Source: Stenotrophomonas maltophilia (GTDB lineage Bacteria > Pseudomonadota > Gammaproteobacteria > Xanthomonadales > Xanthomonadaceae). From it: a stretch of DNA of 64,000 nucleotides. How positions within the stretch are numbered: position 1 is the first letter of the stretch; every line of letters begins with the position of its first letter. The notes beneath the pieces were generated by a model. It was not told where the DNA came from. It did no database searches and saw only the letters and a program-made list of their open reading frames with translations. The stretch lies in contig FOZF01000002.1 in NCBI GenBank assembly GCA_900113425.1, positions 293,216-357,215 on the forward strand, given 5' to 3'. This document shows positions 9,297 through 17,965 of the stretch, piece by piece. Both the position numbers and the translations under genes were made by a program.

Positions 9297-10445
9297 TCAC
9301 AGGTACCGCAGCCAGCCCAGGTCGCGCCGACGGGCCTTGAACCGCGCGAATGCCCGCGTCGGCGGGTACAGCACCACCGCCAGCGTACAGGCGACCAGGA
9401 ACAGGCCGGCGACCGAATCGAGGGCGTACAGGCTGCCCTGGGTCGGGCCCCACACCCCCAGCGCCGCCAGATACAGCAGCTTCAGCAGATAAAGATGCAG
9501 CAGGTAGAAGAACATCGGTGCCGCGCCGATGTCTGCCAGCGGCCTCAACGCCCGTGCCATCGCAGGCCACTCAAACAGGCGAAGCCACAGCAGGCCTACG
9601 CCCAGGGTCAGCAACAGGAACTGCAGGGATGGCGGATACTTGGTCACGTTGAACACGCTCATCCAGGTGCGCAGCGCGTCCTGCTGGAACTGCCAGGGCG
9701 TATCGCCATAGCCGTTGCCGAACCGCAGCAGGGCGAACATGCCCAGCGCTGCCAGCCCAGCGCACACCAGCCAGCGGTGACGCTGCGCTGGCATGCGGTC
9801 CGCGGCGAACCAGGGCCCCATCAGATAGCCGAGCGCGATCACCCCGATCCACGGCAGCACCGGATAGGACGTGCGCAGCCGGAGTGCACCGGCCTCGATC
9901 CAGTCCCGCTGGTGCAGCACCTTCCACAGCACCGGCAGCACACCGTCGCCTGCCACGCGCACGTCGTCGAGCAGGTTGTGACCGGCCACCAGCAGTACCG
10001 CCAGCGCCAGCAGCGCCGCGCGTGGCAGCCACAGCAGGCCGGCCAGCGCGACCATGCTCAGGCCGATCGCCCAGATCACCTGCAGGTACACGGTGTCCGG
10101 AGGCAGCTGGAAGGTCCAGGCGAAATTCACCAGGGTCAGTTCCAGCACCACCAGGAACAGCCCGCGCTTGAGCAGGAAAGCGGCCGTGGCCCGGCGCGGA
10201 TCCGCCTGGCGCTGGCCATACAGCCAGGCCGACAGGCCGGTCAGCAGCACGAACACCGGTGCGCAGAGGTGGGCCAGCAGGCGGCACGCAAACAGCGCGG
10301 GGGAGACGGTCGCCACGTCCATCGGATCGCTGACCTGGTGCTGTAGGAAGAAGGTCTCGCGCACGTGGTCGAGCAGCATCAACAGCATGACGGTGCCGCG
10401 CAGCTGGTCGATGGAGGTGAGGCGGGCCGGTGGCGGAGAGGGCAT
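9297..10445 (-). CDS. DUF1624 / heparan-alpha-glucosaminide N-acetyltransferase-like membrane protein
   Basis: A polytopic membrane protein of 382 residues with about ten hydrophobic segments. The start, RLTSIDQLRGTVMLLMLLDHVRE, matches the DUF1624/YeiB-like acyltransferase family, where an Arg-Gly and a His-Arg pair line a transmembrane acyl-transfer site. The substrate is unknown. The ATG at 10445 is chosen because the conserved motif follows ten residues later; the longer upstream frame would read through an AT-rich dyad that looks like an operator (10470-10490). It is divergent from the OPT transporter. Confidence 0.8.
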   Translation of the reverse strand: MPSPPPARLTSIDQLRGTVMLLMLLDHVRETFFLQHQVSDPMDVATVSPALFACRLLAHLCAPVFVLLTGLSAWLYGQRQADPRRATAAFLLKRGLFLVVLELTLVNFAWTFQLPPDTVYLQVIWAIGLSMVALAGLLWLPRAALLALAVLLVAGHNLLDDVRVAGDGVLPVLWKVLHQRDWIEAGALRLRTSYPVLPWIGVIALGYLMGPWFAADRMPAQRHRWLVCAGLAALGMFALLRFGNGYGDTPWQFQQDALRTWMSVFNVTKYPPSLQFLLLTLGVGLLWLRLFEWPAMARALRPLADIGAAPMFFYLLHLYLLKLLYLAALGVWGPTQGSLYALDSVAGLFLVACTLAVVLYPPTRAFARFKARRRDLGWLRYL

Positions 10446-10469
10446 GCGGACGGCGATGGCGTTCAATCG

Positions 10470-10490
10470 AAAAGATATAACATATCGTTT
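10470..10490. promoter_or_regulatory. Palindromic operator candidate upstream of the DUF1624 gene
   Basis: A 21-bp imperfect palindrome AAAAGATAT-aac-ATATCGTTT (8 of 9 positions match between arms) begins 25 nt upstream of the DUF1624 start codon. It is strikingly AT-rich for this genome. It sits where a repressor would block transcription of the membrane-protein gene. No regulator gene is adjacent. Confidence 0.45.
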
Positions 10491-10645
10491 GCCGAATGCC
10501 CAGCCGGAATGTGCCGGATGCGTCTGCTGCCTGTGCCTGATCGGTCTCCTGCCTGACCCGCTGGCGCTTGTCATGCTGCGGTGTGCTGGACTTGCTGCCC
10601 CCTGAACGCTAGCGTGGCAGGGATTTTTTGCCAGCAGGGGCTCCC

Positions 10646-12610
10646 ATGAACCACGACGCTGCGCCCAAGCAGCTCACCTTCCGCGCAGTGGCCCTGGCCA
10701 TCGTGCTGGCGGTGGTGCTGTCCGCGGCCAACGCCTACCTCGGTCTGTTCGCAGGCCTGACCATCGCCACCGCGATTCCCGCCGCAGTCATTTCCATGGG
10801 CGTGCTGCGCCTGCTGGGCGGTGGCTCGATCCTCGAGAACAACATCGTGCAGACCGGCGCCTCGGCCGGTTCCTCGATCGCGGCCGGTGTCATCTTCACC
10901 ATCCCCGCGCTGGTGATCATGGGCTACTGGCCGGACTTCAAGTACTGGTGGGTGCTCGGCATTGCCGGTCTGGGCGGCCTGCTGGGCGTGCTGTTCTCGG
11001 TGCCGCTGCGCCGCTCGATGATCGTCGAAGATCCGCTCCCCTTCCCGGAAGGCAAGGCGGCGGCGGAAGTGCTCAAGGCCGGTGAGAACCCGGGTCCGGG
11101 CCTGAAGATCCTGGGCCTGTCGGCGGTGATCGGCGCCTTCGTCAAGCTGGCCGCGGAAAGCGGGATGCGCCTGATTCCCGATGCCTGGGCTACCTCGGCC
11201 TATGTGGGCAGTTCCAAGGTCACCGCCTTCATCGGCACCAACCTGTCGCCGGCGCTGCTGGGCGTGGGCTACATCGTTGGCCTCAATGTCGGCATCGTGG
11301 TGGTGTCCGGCTCGATCCTGACCTGGCACATCGCCATCCCGCTCTACCAGGCGTTCTTCATGAACACCGACCCGGCACTGGCCGCGTCGGTGGCCGCTGC
11401 GTCCTCCACCGAGGCCGCATTCGCCATCTGGGGCGCGAAGATGCGCTACCTGGGTGTCGGCGCAATGCTGATCGGTGGTATCTGGACCCTGATTTCGCTG
11501 CGCAAGTCGCTGCTCAACGGCGTCAAGAGCGGCTTTGCCGCCGCCCGCAAGAGCGGCGGTCCGGTGCTGGCGCACACCGAGCGCGACCTGCCGATGAAGT
11601 GGATGCTGGTCGCCCTGGTGGTCTTCGTGCTGCCGCTGCTCGCGCTGTACCAGGCCATCGTCGGCCAGTGGCACGTGTCGATCCCGATGACCATCATCAT
11701 GATCGTCGCCGGCTTCCTGTTCGTGTCGGTCTCGGCCTACCTGGCCGGCCTGATCGGTTCGTCCAACAACCCGGTCTCGGGCATCACCATTTCCACCATC
11801 CTGTTCGCCTCGGCGGTACTGGTGGTGCTGCTGGGTGCCGATGGCCTCAAGCCGGTCGGTACCGGCGGTGCACCGCTGGGTGCGGTGGCTGCGATCATGA
11901 TCGGCGCGGTGGTGTGCTGCGCTGCCGCCGTCGGTGGTGACAATCTGCAGGACCTCAAGGCCGGTTACATCGTCGGCGCTACGCCGTGGAAGCAGCAGCT
12001 GATGCTGGGCATCGGTGCGTTCTCCTGCGCGCTGATCATGGCCCCGGTGCTGAACCTGCTGGCCACCGCCTATGGCATCGGCGTGAAGACCGAGCTGCAC
12101 CCGAACGCGCTGGCGGCGCCGCAGGCCAACCTGATGGCGTCGGTGGCCAAGGGCCTGTTCGGTGGCGAGCTGCCGTGGACCTTCATCGGAATCGGTGCCG
12201 TGGTCGGCGCCGTCATCATCGCCTTCGACAGCTGGCTGAAGGCGCGCAACGCGCGCTTCCGGGTGCCGGTGCTGGCGGCCGCCATCGGCATCTACCTGCC
12301 GCTGGAGCTGATGGTGCCGATCTTCCTCGGCGGCCTGATCGCCTACCTGGTCGAGCGCTTCCACAAGGTGCGTGCCGATGATGAAGAAGGCCGCGACCGC
12401 GTGCACAAGCCGGGCGTGCTGTTCGCCGCCGGCCTGATCACCGGTGAGGCGCTGATGGGCATCGCCATCGCCATTCCGATCGTGGTCAGCAGCCGCGCCG
12501 ACGTACTGGCCGTGCCGTTCCACCTGCCGGCCGCACAGTGGATCGGCCTGGCCGTGCTGTTCCTGGTCGGCTGGCTGATCTACCGCACCGGCAAGTACGC
12601 CAAGGCGTGA
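10646..12610 (+). CDS. OPT-family oligopeptide transporter
   Basis: A 654-residue inner-membrane protein with about 14-16 hydrophobic segments, of the oligopeptide transporter (OPT) family. Visible features are the N-terminal AANAYLGLFAGLTIATAIPAAV block, the EDPLPFPEGKAAAEVLKAGE loop typical of bacterial OPT proteins (about residues 132-151), and FVSVSAYLAGLIGSSNNPVSG near the middle. The ATG at 10646 is preferred over an upstream TTG (10628) because it has a nearby CAGGGG ribosome site. It probably imports oligopeptides, which fits the neighbouring peptidases; some OPT members carry metal chelates instead. It is followed by two tandem palindromic repeats. Confidence 0.92.
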   Translation: MNHDAAPKQLTFRAVALAIVLAVVLSAANAYLGLFAGLTIATAIPAAVISMGVLRLLGGGSILENNIVQTGASAGSSIAAGVIFTIPALVIMGYWPDFKYWWVLGIAGLGGLLGVLFSVPLRRSMIVEDPLPFPEGKAAAEVLKAGENPGPGLKILGLSAVIGAFVKLAAESGMRLIPDAWATSAYVGSSKVTAFIGTNLSPALLGVGYIVGLNVGIVVVSGSILTWHIAIPLYQAFFMNTDPALAASVAAASSTEAAFAIWGAKMRYLGVGAMLIGGIWTLISLRKSLLNGVKSGFAAARKSGGPVLAHTERDLPMKWMLVALVVFVLPLLALYQAIVGQWHVSIPMTIIMIVAGFLFVSVSAYLAGLIGSSNNPVSGITISTILFASAVLVVLLGADGLKPVGTGGAPLGAVAAIMIGAVVCCAAAVGGDNLQDLKAGYIVGATPWKQQLMLGIGAFSCALIMAPVLNLLATAYGIGVKTELHPNALAAPQANLMASVAKGLFGGELPWTFIGIGAVVGAVIIAFDSWLKARNARFRVPVLAAAIGIYLPLELMVPIFLGGLIAYLVERFHKVRADDEEGRDRVHKPGVLFAAGLITGEALMGIAIAIPIVVSSRADVLAVPFHLPAAQWIGLAVLFLVGWLIYRTGKYAKA

Positions 12611-12615
12611 TGCGC

Positions 12616-12654
12616 GGGGTCGGATCCCTTCCCGCCGGGAAGGGCTCTGACCCC
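12616..12654. repeat. GGGGTC-type palindromic repeat, copy 1
   Basis: An imperfect inverted repeat with 18-nt arms (12616-12633 and 12637-12654, two mismatches) starting GGGGTCGGATCC and ending CTCTGACCCC. It begins 5 nt after the OPT stop codon and may act as a 3' hairpin. The same family recurs at 12670, 16264, 34086 and 39038. Confidence 0.75.
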
Positions 12655-12669
12655 ACGCCGGCGGCGCCT

Positions 12670-12708
12670 GGGGTCAGAGCCGATTCCTACGGAATCGGAT
12701 CCGACCCC
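12670..12708. repeat. GGGGTC-type palindromic repeat, copy 2 (opposite orientation)
   Basis: A second inverted repeat with 18-nt arms (two mismatches) around a TAC loop, 15 nt after copy 1. Its arms are GGGGTCAGAGCC and GGATCCGACCCC, which are the two arm types of copy 1 in reverse order, so the pair is arranged head to head. Confidence 0.75.
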
Positions 12709-12844
12709 GGGTCCACCCGCAAACCGCGCTACGGCGCGGTTTGCTGTTTCTGGCGGCTGCCCGATCACGGCCATGACCGATGGCCTTGGCAGCCCCGGGC
12801 TGCGGGGCCTACCATCGCGTTTTTGCCGTCCTGCGGAGATCCCG

Positions 12845-14923
12845 ATGAAACTGCGTCATGCCCTGCTGCCACTGAGCCTGCTGGCCGCTCTGCCCAGCGT
12901 CGCCGCTGCCCGTGGCCTGGAGATCCGCGACATGGTGGCGATGGATCGCGTTTCCGCGCCGGTGCTGAGCGCCGATGGCGGCACCGTGGTGTTTGCCAAG
13001 CGCAGCACCGACGCCAGCCTCAAGGCCAGCACCGCCCTGTACGCACGCAACCTGCGCACGCGTGATGCGGCACCGCCGAAGCAGATCACCCCGGCCGGCT
13101 GGAACGTCAATTCCGCCTCGCTGTCGGCGGACGGCCAGACGGTGTACTTCCTCAGCGCCAAAAATGGCAGCCAGCAGCTGTACGCGCAGGCGATCAACGG
13201 CGGCGCCCCGCGCCAGCTGACCGATTTCCCGGTGGATGTGGACAGCTACCACGTCTCGCCACAGGACGACCGCGTGCTGTTCAGCGCCGGCGTGTTCCAG
13301 ACCTGCGCGTCGGACCTGGCCTGCACCGAGAAGAAGCTGAAAGAGAAGAAGGACGCCAAGGCCAGCGGCCAGGTCTGGGATTCGATGTTCGTGCGCCATT
13401 GGGATACCTGGAACGACGGCCGTCGCAACACCCTGTTCGTCGCGCCGCTGCCGGGCGCCCAGGCCGGCCCGGTCAAGGGGGCTTCGGCGCTGAGCGCCAC
13501 CCTCGATGGCGATGCGCCGTCCAAGCCATTCGGTGGCAATGATGACTTCGCGTGGTCGCCGGACGGCAGCAGCGTGGTCGCCAGCATCCGCGTGGCTGGC
13601 CGCGAGGAACCGTGGTCGACCAACTTCGACCTCTATCGCTTCGATGCTGCCGGCCGTCAGGCACCGGTGAACCTGACCGCCTCCAACCCGGCATGGGATG
13701 CGGGCCCGGTGTTCAGTGCCGATGGCAAGACGCTGTTCTACCGTGCGATGAAGCGCCCCGGCTTTGAAGCCGACCGGTTCGGCCTGATGGCGATGGATCT
13801 GGCCAGCGGCAAGAGCCGTGAAATCGCCCCGCAGTGGGATCGCTCGGCGGGCGGCATCGTCCTGTCCGCCGACGGCGCCAGCATCTACACCACCGCCGAT
13901 GATCTGGGCGAGCACCCGCTGTTCCAGATCGATGTCGCCAGCGGCAAGGCTACCCGGCTGATCGGCGATGGCAGCGTGACCGCCGTCGATGTGGCCGGCA
14001 ACAGCGTGGCGATCACCCGCAACAGCCTGAAGAGCAACGACCAGGTGCTGGTCGGCCTGCTGCCGGCCGCCGGCCAGCCGATGGGCGAGCTGCGTGCGCT
14101 GACACCGTCCGCCGGCGACGTGCTGAAGGACGTCAGCTTCGGCGATTTCGAGCAGTTCTCGTTCAAGGGCTGGAACAACGACACCGTGCACGGCTACGTG
14201 GTCAAGCCGCACAACTACCAGGAAGGCAAGTCCTACCCGGTCGCGTTCCTGATCCACGGCGGTCCGCAGGGCAGCTTCGGCAACGGCTGGAGCTACCGCT
14301 GGAATCCGCAGACCTATGCGGGCCAGGGCTACGCGGTGGTGATGATCGATTTCCACGGCTCCACCGGTTACGGTCAGGCATTCACCGATGCGATCAGCCA
14401 GCACTGGGGTGATCGTCCGCTGGAAGACCTGCAGAAGGGCTGGGACGCGGCGCTGAAGAAGTATTCGTTCCTCAACGGTGACAAGGCCTGTGCTCTGGGC
14501 GCCAGCTATGGCGGCTTCATGGTCAACTGGATCGCCGGCAACTGGAACGGCCCGTTCAAGTGCCTGGTCAACCATGATGGCGTGTTCGACCAGCGCATGA
14601 TGGGCTACGCCACCGAAGAGCTGTGGTTCACCGAGTGGGAGCAGGGCGGCACGCCGTACCAGAAGGCGGTGAACTACGAGAAGTTCAACCCGGTCAACCA
14701 CGTGGCGGACTGGAAGAAGCCGATCCTGATCATCCATGGCCAGCAGGACTTCCGTATTCCGGTCGAGCAGGGCCTGGCGGCATTCACGGCGGCGCAGCGG
14801 CAGGGGATCGAGTCGAAGTTCCTGTACTTCCCGGACGAGAACCACTGGGTGCTCAAGCCGCACAACAGCATCCTGTGGCATGACACGGTCAACGGCTGGC
14901 TGAAGCAGCATATCGGCAACTGA
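12845..14923 (+). CDS. Exported S9-family dipeptidyl/acylaminoacyl peptidase (DPP5-like)
   Basis: A 692-residue serine peptidase. It has a signal peptide (residues 1-21, LLAALPSVAAA), a beta-propeller region with WD40-like PD40 repeats (LSADGGTVVF, WSPDGSSVVA, FSADGKTLFY) and a C-terminal hydrolase domain. The predicted triad is Ser554 in GASYGGF, Asp635 in GQQDFRIP and His667 in ENHWVL; HGGPQGSFG supplies the oxyanion site. It resembles bacterial DPP5/acylaminoacyl peptidases that release dipeptides in the periplasm. The ATG at 12845 begins the signal peptide directly. A terminator follows at 14931. Confidence 0.9.
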   Translation: MKLRHALLPLSLLAALPSVAAARGLEIRDMVAMDRVSAPVLSADGGTVVFAKRSTDASLKASTALYARNLRTRDAAPPKQITPAGWNVNSASLSADGQTVYFLSAKNGSQQLYAQAINGGAPRQLTDFPVDVDSYHVSPQDDRVLFSAGVFQTCASDLACTEKKLKEKKDAKASGQVWDSMFVRHWDTWNDGRRNTLFVAPLPGAQAGPVKGASALSATLDGDAPSKPFGGNDDFAWSPDGSSVVASIRVAGREEPWSTNFDLYRFDAAGRQAPVNLTASNPAWDAGPVFSADGKTLFYRAMKRPGFEADRFGLMAMDLASGKSREIAPQWDRSAGGIVLSADGASIYTTADDLGEHPLFQIDVASGKATRLIGDGSVTAVDVAGNSVAITRNSLKSNDQVLVGLLPAAGQPMGELRALTPSAGDVLKDVSFGDFEQFSFKGWNNDTVHGYVVKPHNYQEGKSYPVAFLIHGGPQGSFGNGWSYRWNPQTYAGQGYAVVMIDFHGSTGYGQAFTDAISQHWGDRPLEDLQKGWDAALKKYSFLNGDKACALGASYGGFMVNWIAGNWNGPFKCLVNHDGVFDQRMMGYATEELWFTEWEQGGTPYQKAVNYEKFNPVNHVADWKKPILIIHGQQDFRIPVEQGLAAFTAAQRQGIESKFLYFPDENHWVLKPHNSILWHDTVNGWLKQHIGN

Positions 14924-14930
14924 TGATTGA

Positions 14931-14960
14931 AGCGCCGCCTTGCAGGCGGCGCTTTGCTTT
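14931..14960 (+). terminator. Intrinsic terminator after the S9 peptidase
   Basis: A perfect 9-bp stem (14931-14939 with 14945-14953) and 5-nt loop followed by a T-rich tail, starting 7 nt after the stop codon. Confidence 0.75.
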
Positions 14961-14980
14961 CCGCCTTCATTCCGCCAGCA

Positions 14981-15005
14981 GTGGCCGAGCCTGGCTCGGC
15001 TCTAC
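14981..15005 (-). repeat. SMAG-type GTAG hairpin
   Basis: Read on the minus strand this is GTAGAGCCGAGCC-A-GGCTCGGC, a perfect 8-bp stem with a single central base and a GTAG end, as in SMAG elements of Stenotrophomonas. It ends only 12 nt before the start codon of the next gene. Confidence 0.75.
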
Positions 15006-15017
15006 CCGAGCGCCCGC

Positions 15018-16262
15018 ATGACTTCCAACGCCCTGATCCAGAACGACATCGTGGTCTTCGGCCTGATCGCCGCCACCCTGGGGGCCGTGTTCTGGACCGC
15101 CTCGCGCGAGCAGGGGCCGTGGAAGCGCTTCTACACCTTCGTGCCGGCGTTGCTGCTGTGTTATCTCATTCCCGGCATCTACAACACCGTTGGCCTGATC
15201 GACGGGCAGAACACCGCGCTGTACAACCCGGTCGCGCGTGACATCCTGCTGCCGGCGGCGCTGGTGCTGCTGACCCTGGCGGTGGACATCAAGGGCATCC
15301 TGCGGCTGGGGCCGAAGCTGGTACTGATGTACCTGGGCGCTTCCGCCAGCATCATGCTCGGTGCCGTGGTCGCCTTCCTGCTGATGCGCGCGCTGCACCC
15401 GGAAACCGTTGCCGGCGACACCTGGGCGGGCATGGCCGCACTGGCCGGCAGCTGGATCGGCGGTGGGGCGAACATGCTGGCGATGCGCGAAGTATTCGAC
15501 GTCAACGCCACCACCTTCGGCCAGTTCGCCGTGGTCGATGTGGGTGTCGGCTACGTCTGGATGGCGGTGCTGATCTTCCTTGCCGGGCGCGCCGCGAAGA
15601 TCGACGCGCGCAGCGGTGCCGATACCTCGGCCATCGACGAACTGAAGGAACGCATCGCGCGCTTCCAGGCCGAACACGAGCGCATTCCCAGCCTGACCGA
15701 TCTGATGCTGATCGTCGCTGTTGCGTTCGGTGGCGTCGGTCTGGCGCATGCGATCGGCGCGCCGCTGGCGGCCTGGTTCAAGGCCCATGTCGGCTGGGCA
15801 TCGCAGTTCAGCCTGGATGCTCCCTTCGTCTGGGTGGTGGTGCTGTCGACCACGCTGGGCCTGGGCCTGAGTTTTACCCGGGCGCGCACGCTGGAGGGAG
15901 CGGGAGCGTCACGTCTGGGGTCGCTGCTGCTGTACTTCCTGATCGCCTGCATCGGCATGCAGATGGATCTGCTGGCATTGCTGGACCGTCCGTGGCTGTT
16001 CCTGCTCGGCCTGATCTGGATCGCCGTGCACATCGTGCTGCTGTGGTGCCTGGGCCGGTTGCTGAAGGTGCCGTTCTTCTACTTTGCCATCGGCTCGCAG
16101 TCGAACATCGGCGGTCCGGCCTCGGCGCCCGTGGTGGCCGCCGCCTTCCATCCCGCATTGGCACCGGTAGGCGTGCTGCTGGGAACGATGGGCTACGCCA
16201 CCGGGACCTACCTGGCGTACATCGTCGGCATCACCCTGCGTGCGCTGGCAGGGCAGGGGTGA
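15018..16262 (+). CDS. DUF819-family integral membrane protein
   Basis: A 414-residue protein with about ten hydrophobic segments, of the DUF819 (YjcL-like) family. A GSWIGGGANMLAMREVF segment about one third along and GSQSNIGGPASAPVVAAAF near the end look like paired re-entrant transport motifs and match the family. Substrate is unknown. The ATG at 15018 has no visible Shine-Dalgarno; a SMAG hairpin ends 12 nt upstream, so initiation may depend on an unusual leader. A perfect 19-bp-arm palindrome directly follows the stop codon. Confidence 0.85.
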   Translation: MTSNALIQNDIVVFGLIAATLGAVFWTASREQGPWKRFYTFVPALLLCYLIPGIYNTVGLIDGQNTALYNPVARDILLPAALVLLTLAVDIKGILRLGPKLVLMYLGASASIMLGAVVAFLLMRALHPETVAGDTWAGMAALAGSWIGGGANMLAMREVFDVNATTFGQFAVVDVGVGYVWMAVLIFLAGRAAKIDARSGADTSAIDELKERIARFQAEHERIPSLTDLMLIVAVAFGGVGLAHAIGAPLAAWFKAHVGWASQFSLDAPFVWVVVLSTTLGLGLSFTRARTLEGAGASRLGSLLLYFLIACIGMQMDLLALLDRPWLFLLGLIWIAVHIVLLWCLGRLLKVPFFYFAIGSQSNIGGPASAPVVAAAFHPALAPVGVLLGTMGYATGTYLAYIVGITLRALAGQG

Positions 16263-16263
16263 T

Positions 16264-16304
16264 GGGGTCAGATCCCTTTTGCTGCGCAAAAGGGATCTGA
16301 CCCC
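16264..16304. repeat. GGGGTC-type palindromic repeat, perfect copy
   Basis: A perfect inverted repeat with 19-nt arms (16264-16282 and 16286-16304) and a TGC loop, starting GGGGTCAGATCCCTTTTGC. It lies between the convergent DUF819 gene and the HExxH protein gene and could act as a bidirectional terminator. Confidence 0.85.
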
Positions 16305-16327
16305 GTTTCACGACCGCGCCCGCGGCC

Positions 16328-16807
16328 TTACGCCACTGGCAATCCACGTTCGATCAGCCAGGCCCTCGCATCTTCGGCGTCCTGCTCGAACCACGCCTTC
16401 GTCGATCCCAACCGGTACGTATACCCCCACGCGTCCATGTCGGCCATCAGTCGCGCACTGCCGACACCGGGCAGCTGCGCGGCCAGCACGATCTGCAGAT
16501 AGCAGGTGGCATCTTCCTCGGCGACCGAGTCAGTGGCATCGGTATGCACCTGCGCGCGCCGCTCCGGCGGCAGCACGATCAGGTGGCAGGCCTCGTGCAG
16601 CATCGAATGCACGGGCGTGTCGTCGCGCACATAGACGTTGCTGGCGATGATGCCTGCTTCAGGTTCGCCCCAGTAGCTGCCGGGAATCGGCTCGCCGGCG
16701 GCGACGTGGTGCAGCTCCAGCCCATGCGCGGCAAGCAGGCGCCGTGCATCTGCGAAGGCGATATCGCCCACGCAGGTGATGTCCACGGGGGTTGTCGGGT
16801 CGGTCAT
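16328..16807 (-). CDS. Hypothetical protein with an HExxH motif
   Basis: A 159-residue, apparently cytosolic protein (no signal or membrane segment). It carries SMLHEACHLIVL at about residues 86-97, the HExxH zinc-binding motif, followed by a downstream acidic VAEEDATC helix that could provide a third ligand. I do not recognise a named family. The ATG at 16807 is preferred over one 24 nt upstream since it gives a normal polar N-terminus (MTDPTTPVD). It lies just downstream of minE on the same strand, with a 47-nt gap. Confidence 0.7.
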   Translation of the reverse strand: MTDPTTPVDITCVGDIAFADARRLLAAHGLELHHVAAGEPIPGSYWGEPEAGIIASNVYVRDDTPVHSMLHEACHLIVLPPERRAQVHTDATDSVAEEDATCYLQIVLAAQLPGVGSARLMADMDAWGYTYRLGSTKAWFEQDAEDARAWLIERGLPVA

Positions 16808-16854
16808 GGGCAAGCATGCAGCCCCGCCCATGCAGGCACGGGCGGGGCAGGGGC

Positions 16855-17115
16855 TCAGGGCTTTTCCGGGCCTTCCGGCAGCGCCACGGAGATGTCCAGC
16901 ACGTCGTGCTGGCCATCCTTGACCAGGTCGACCTTCACCGCGTCGACGTCGATGTTGACGTACTTCTTGATCACTTCCAGCAGCTCGCGCTGCAGCAGCG
17001 GCAGGTAGTCCGGGCCACCGCGATGGCTGCGCTCCTGCGCGATGATGATCTGCAGGCGGTTCTTGGCGGTTTCGGCGGTGGTCTTCTTCGCTTTGAGGAA
17101 ATCAAACAGGCCCAT
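16855..17115 (-). CDS. minE: Cell-division topological specificity factor MinE
   Basis: An 86-residue MinE. The N-terminal amphipathic [22 protein letters not shown] is the MinD-binding/membrane-targeting part, and the C-terminal half (about 35-80, [19 protein letters not shown]) is the dimerising topological-specificity domain. MinE stimulates the MinD ATPase and drives Min oscillation, keeping division at mid-cell. It starts 2 nt after the minD stop codon, so it is the last gene of the minCDE operon. Confidence 0.97.
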   Translation of the reverse strand: MGLFDFLKAKKTTAETAKNRLQIIIAQERSHRGGPDYLPLLQRELLEVIKKYVNIDVDAVKVDLVKDGQHDVLDISVALPEGPEKP

Positions 17116-17117
17116 GC

Positions 17118-17927
17118 TTACCCTCCGAACAGCTTGCTGAAGAAGCCCTTCTTCTCCACGGTGGTGAAGCGCATCGGCCGCTCCTCGCCCAGGATGCGGC
17201 TCACCGCATCGTCATACGCCTGGCCAGCGATCGATTCGCCATCGAGGATCACCGGCTCGCCCTTGTTGGAGGCGTTCAGCACGTCACCCGATTCGGGGAT
17301 CACGCCGATCGCCTTCAGGCCCAGCACTTCCTCCACGTCGACGATGCTCAGCATCTCGCCGGTTTCCACGCGCGACGGGCTGTAACGGGTCAGCAGCAGG
17401 AAGGCCGGCACGTCCTGGCCTGATTCGGCCTTGTGCGTCTTCGAGTCCAGCAGGCCGATGATGCGGTCGGAGTCGCGCACCGAGGATACTTCCGGGTTCA
17501 CCACCACCACCGCGCGGTCGGCGAAGTACATCGCCAGGAAGGCGCCCTTCTCGATGCCGGCCGGGGAGTCGCAGATCACGAAGTCAAAACCGTCGGCGGC
17601 CAGGTCCTTCAGCACCTTGCCCACGCCCTCCTGGGTCAGCGCGTCCTTGTCGCGGGTCTGCGAGGCAGCCAGCACGTACAGGTTGTCGAAGCGCTTGTCC
17701 TTGATCAGGGCCTGCTTGAGGGTGGCTTCGCCGTGCACGACGTTGACGAAGTCGTACACCACGCGGCGTTCGCAGCCCATGATCAGGTCGAGGTTGCGCA
17801 GGCCGACGTCGAAGTCGATCACCGCCACCTTCTTGCCGCGCCGTGCCAGGCCGCAGGCCAGGCTCGCGCTGGTAGTGGTCTTGCCGACGCCGCCCTTGCC
17901 GGAGGTGACTACGATGATTTCAGCCAA
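17118..17927 (-). CDS. minD: Septum-site determining ATPase MinD
   Basis: A 269-residue P-loop ATPase. The deviant Walker A KGGVGKTT lies at residues 10-17, [12 protein letters not shown] gives the Switch I/A' region, and the C-terminus ends in a basic amphipathic helix ([11 protein letters not shown]) for membrane binding. It recruits MinC to the membrane. The start is a TTG at 17927: [13 protein letters not shown] matches the family exactly, a GGAGAAG ribosome site precedes it with 5-nt spacing, and no ATG/GTG lies nearby in frame. The rare start may tune MinD level relative to MinE. Confidence 0.96.
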   Translation of the reverse strand: MAEIIVVTSGKGGVGKTTTSASLACGLARRGKKVAVIDFDVGLRNLDLIMGCERRVVYDFVNVVHGEATLKQALIKDKRFDNLYVLAASQTRDKDALTQEGVGKVLKDLAADGFDFVICDSPAGIEKGAFLAMYFADRAVVVVNPEVSSVRDSDRIIGLLDSKTHKAESGQDVPAFLLLTRYSPSRVETGEMLSIVDVEEVLGLKAIGVIPESGDVLNASNKGEPVILDGESIAGQAYDDAVSRILGEERPMRFTTVEKKGFFSKLFGG

Positions 17928-17965
17928 AGGACTTCTCCTGGTTCTGCATGATGTTGGGGGCTGCG

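Noticed and set aside
10571..12523. Open frame of 650 codons on the minus strand opposite the OPT transporter
   Set aside because: Antisense shadow; the plus frame encodes a clear membrane transporter.
12616..12708. Tandem palindromes as a CRISPR array
   Set aside because: Only two units, with differing cores and no unique spacers of regular length; no cas genes.
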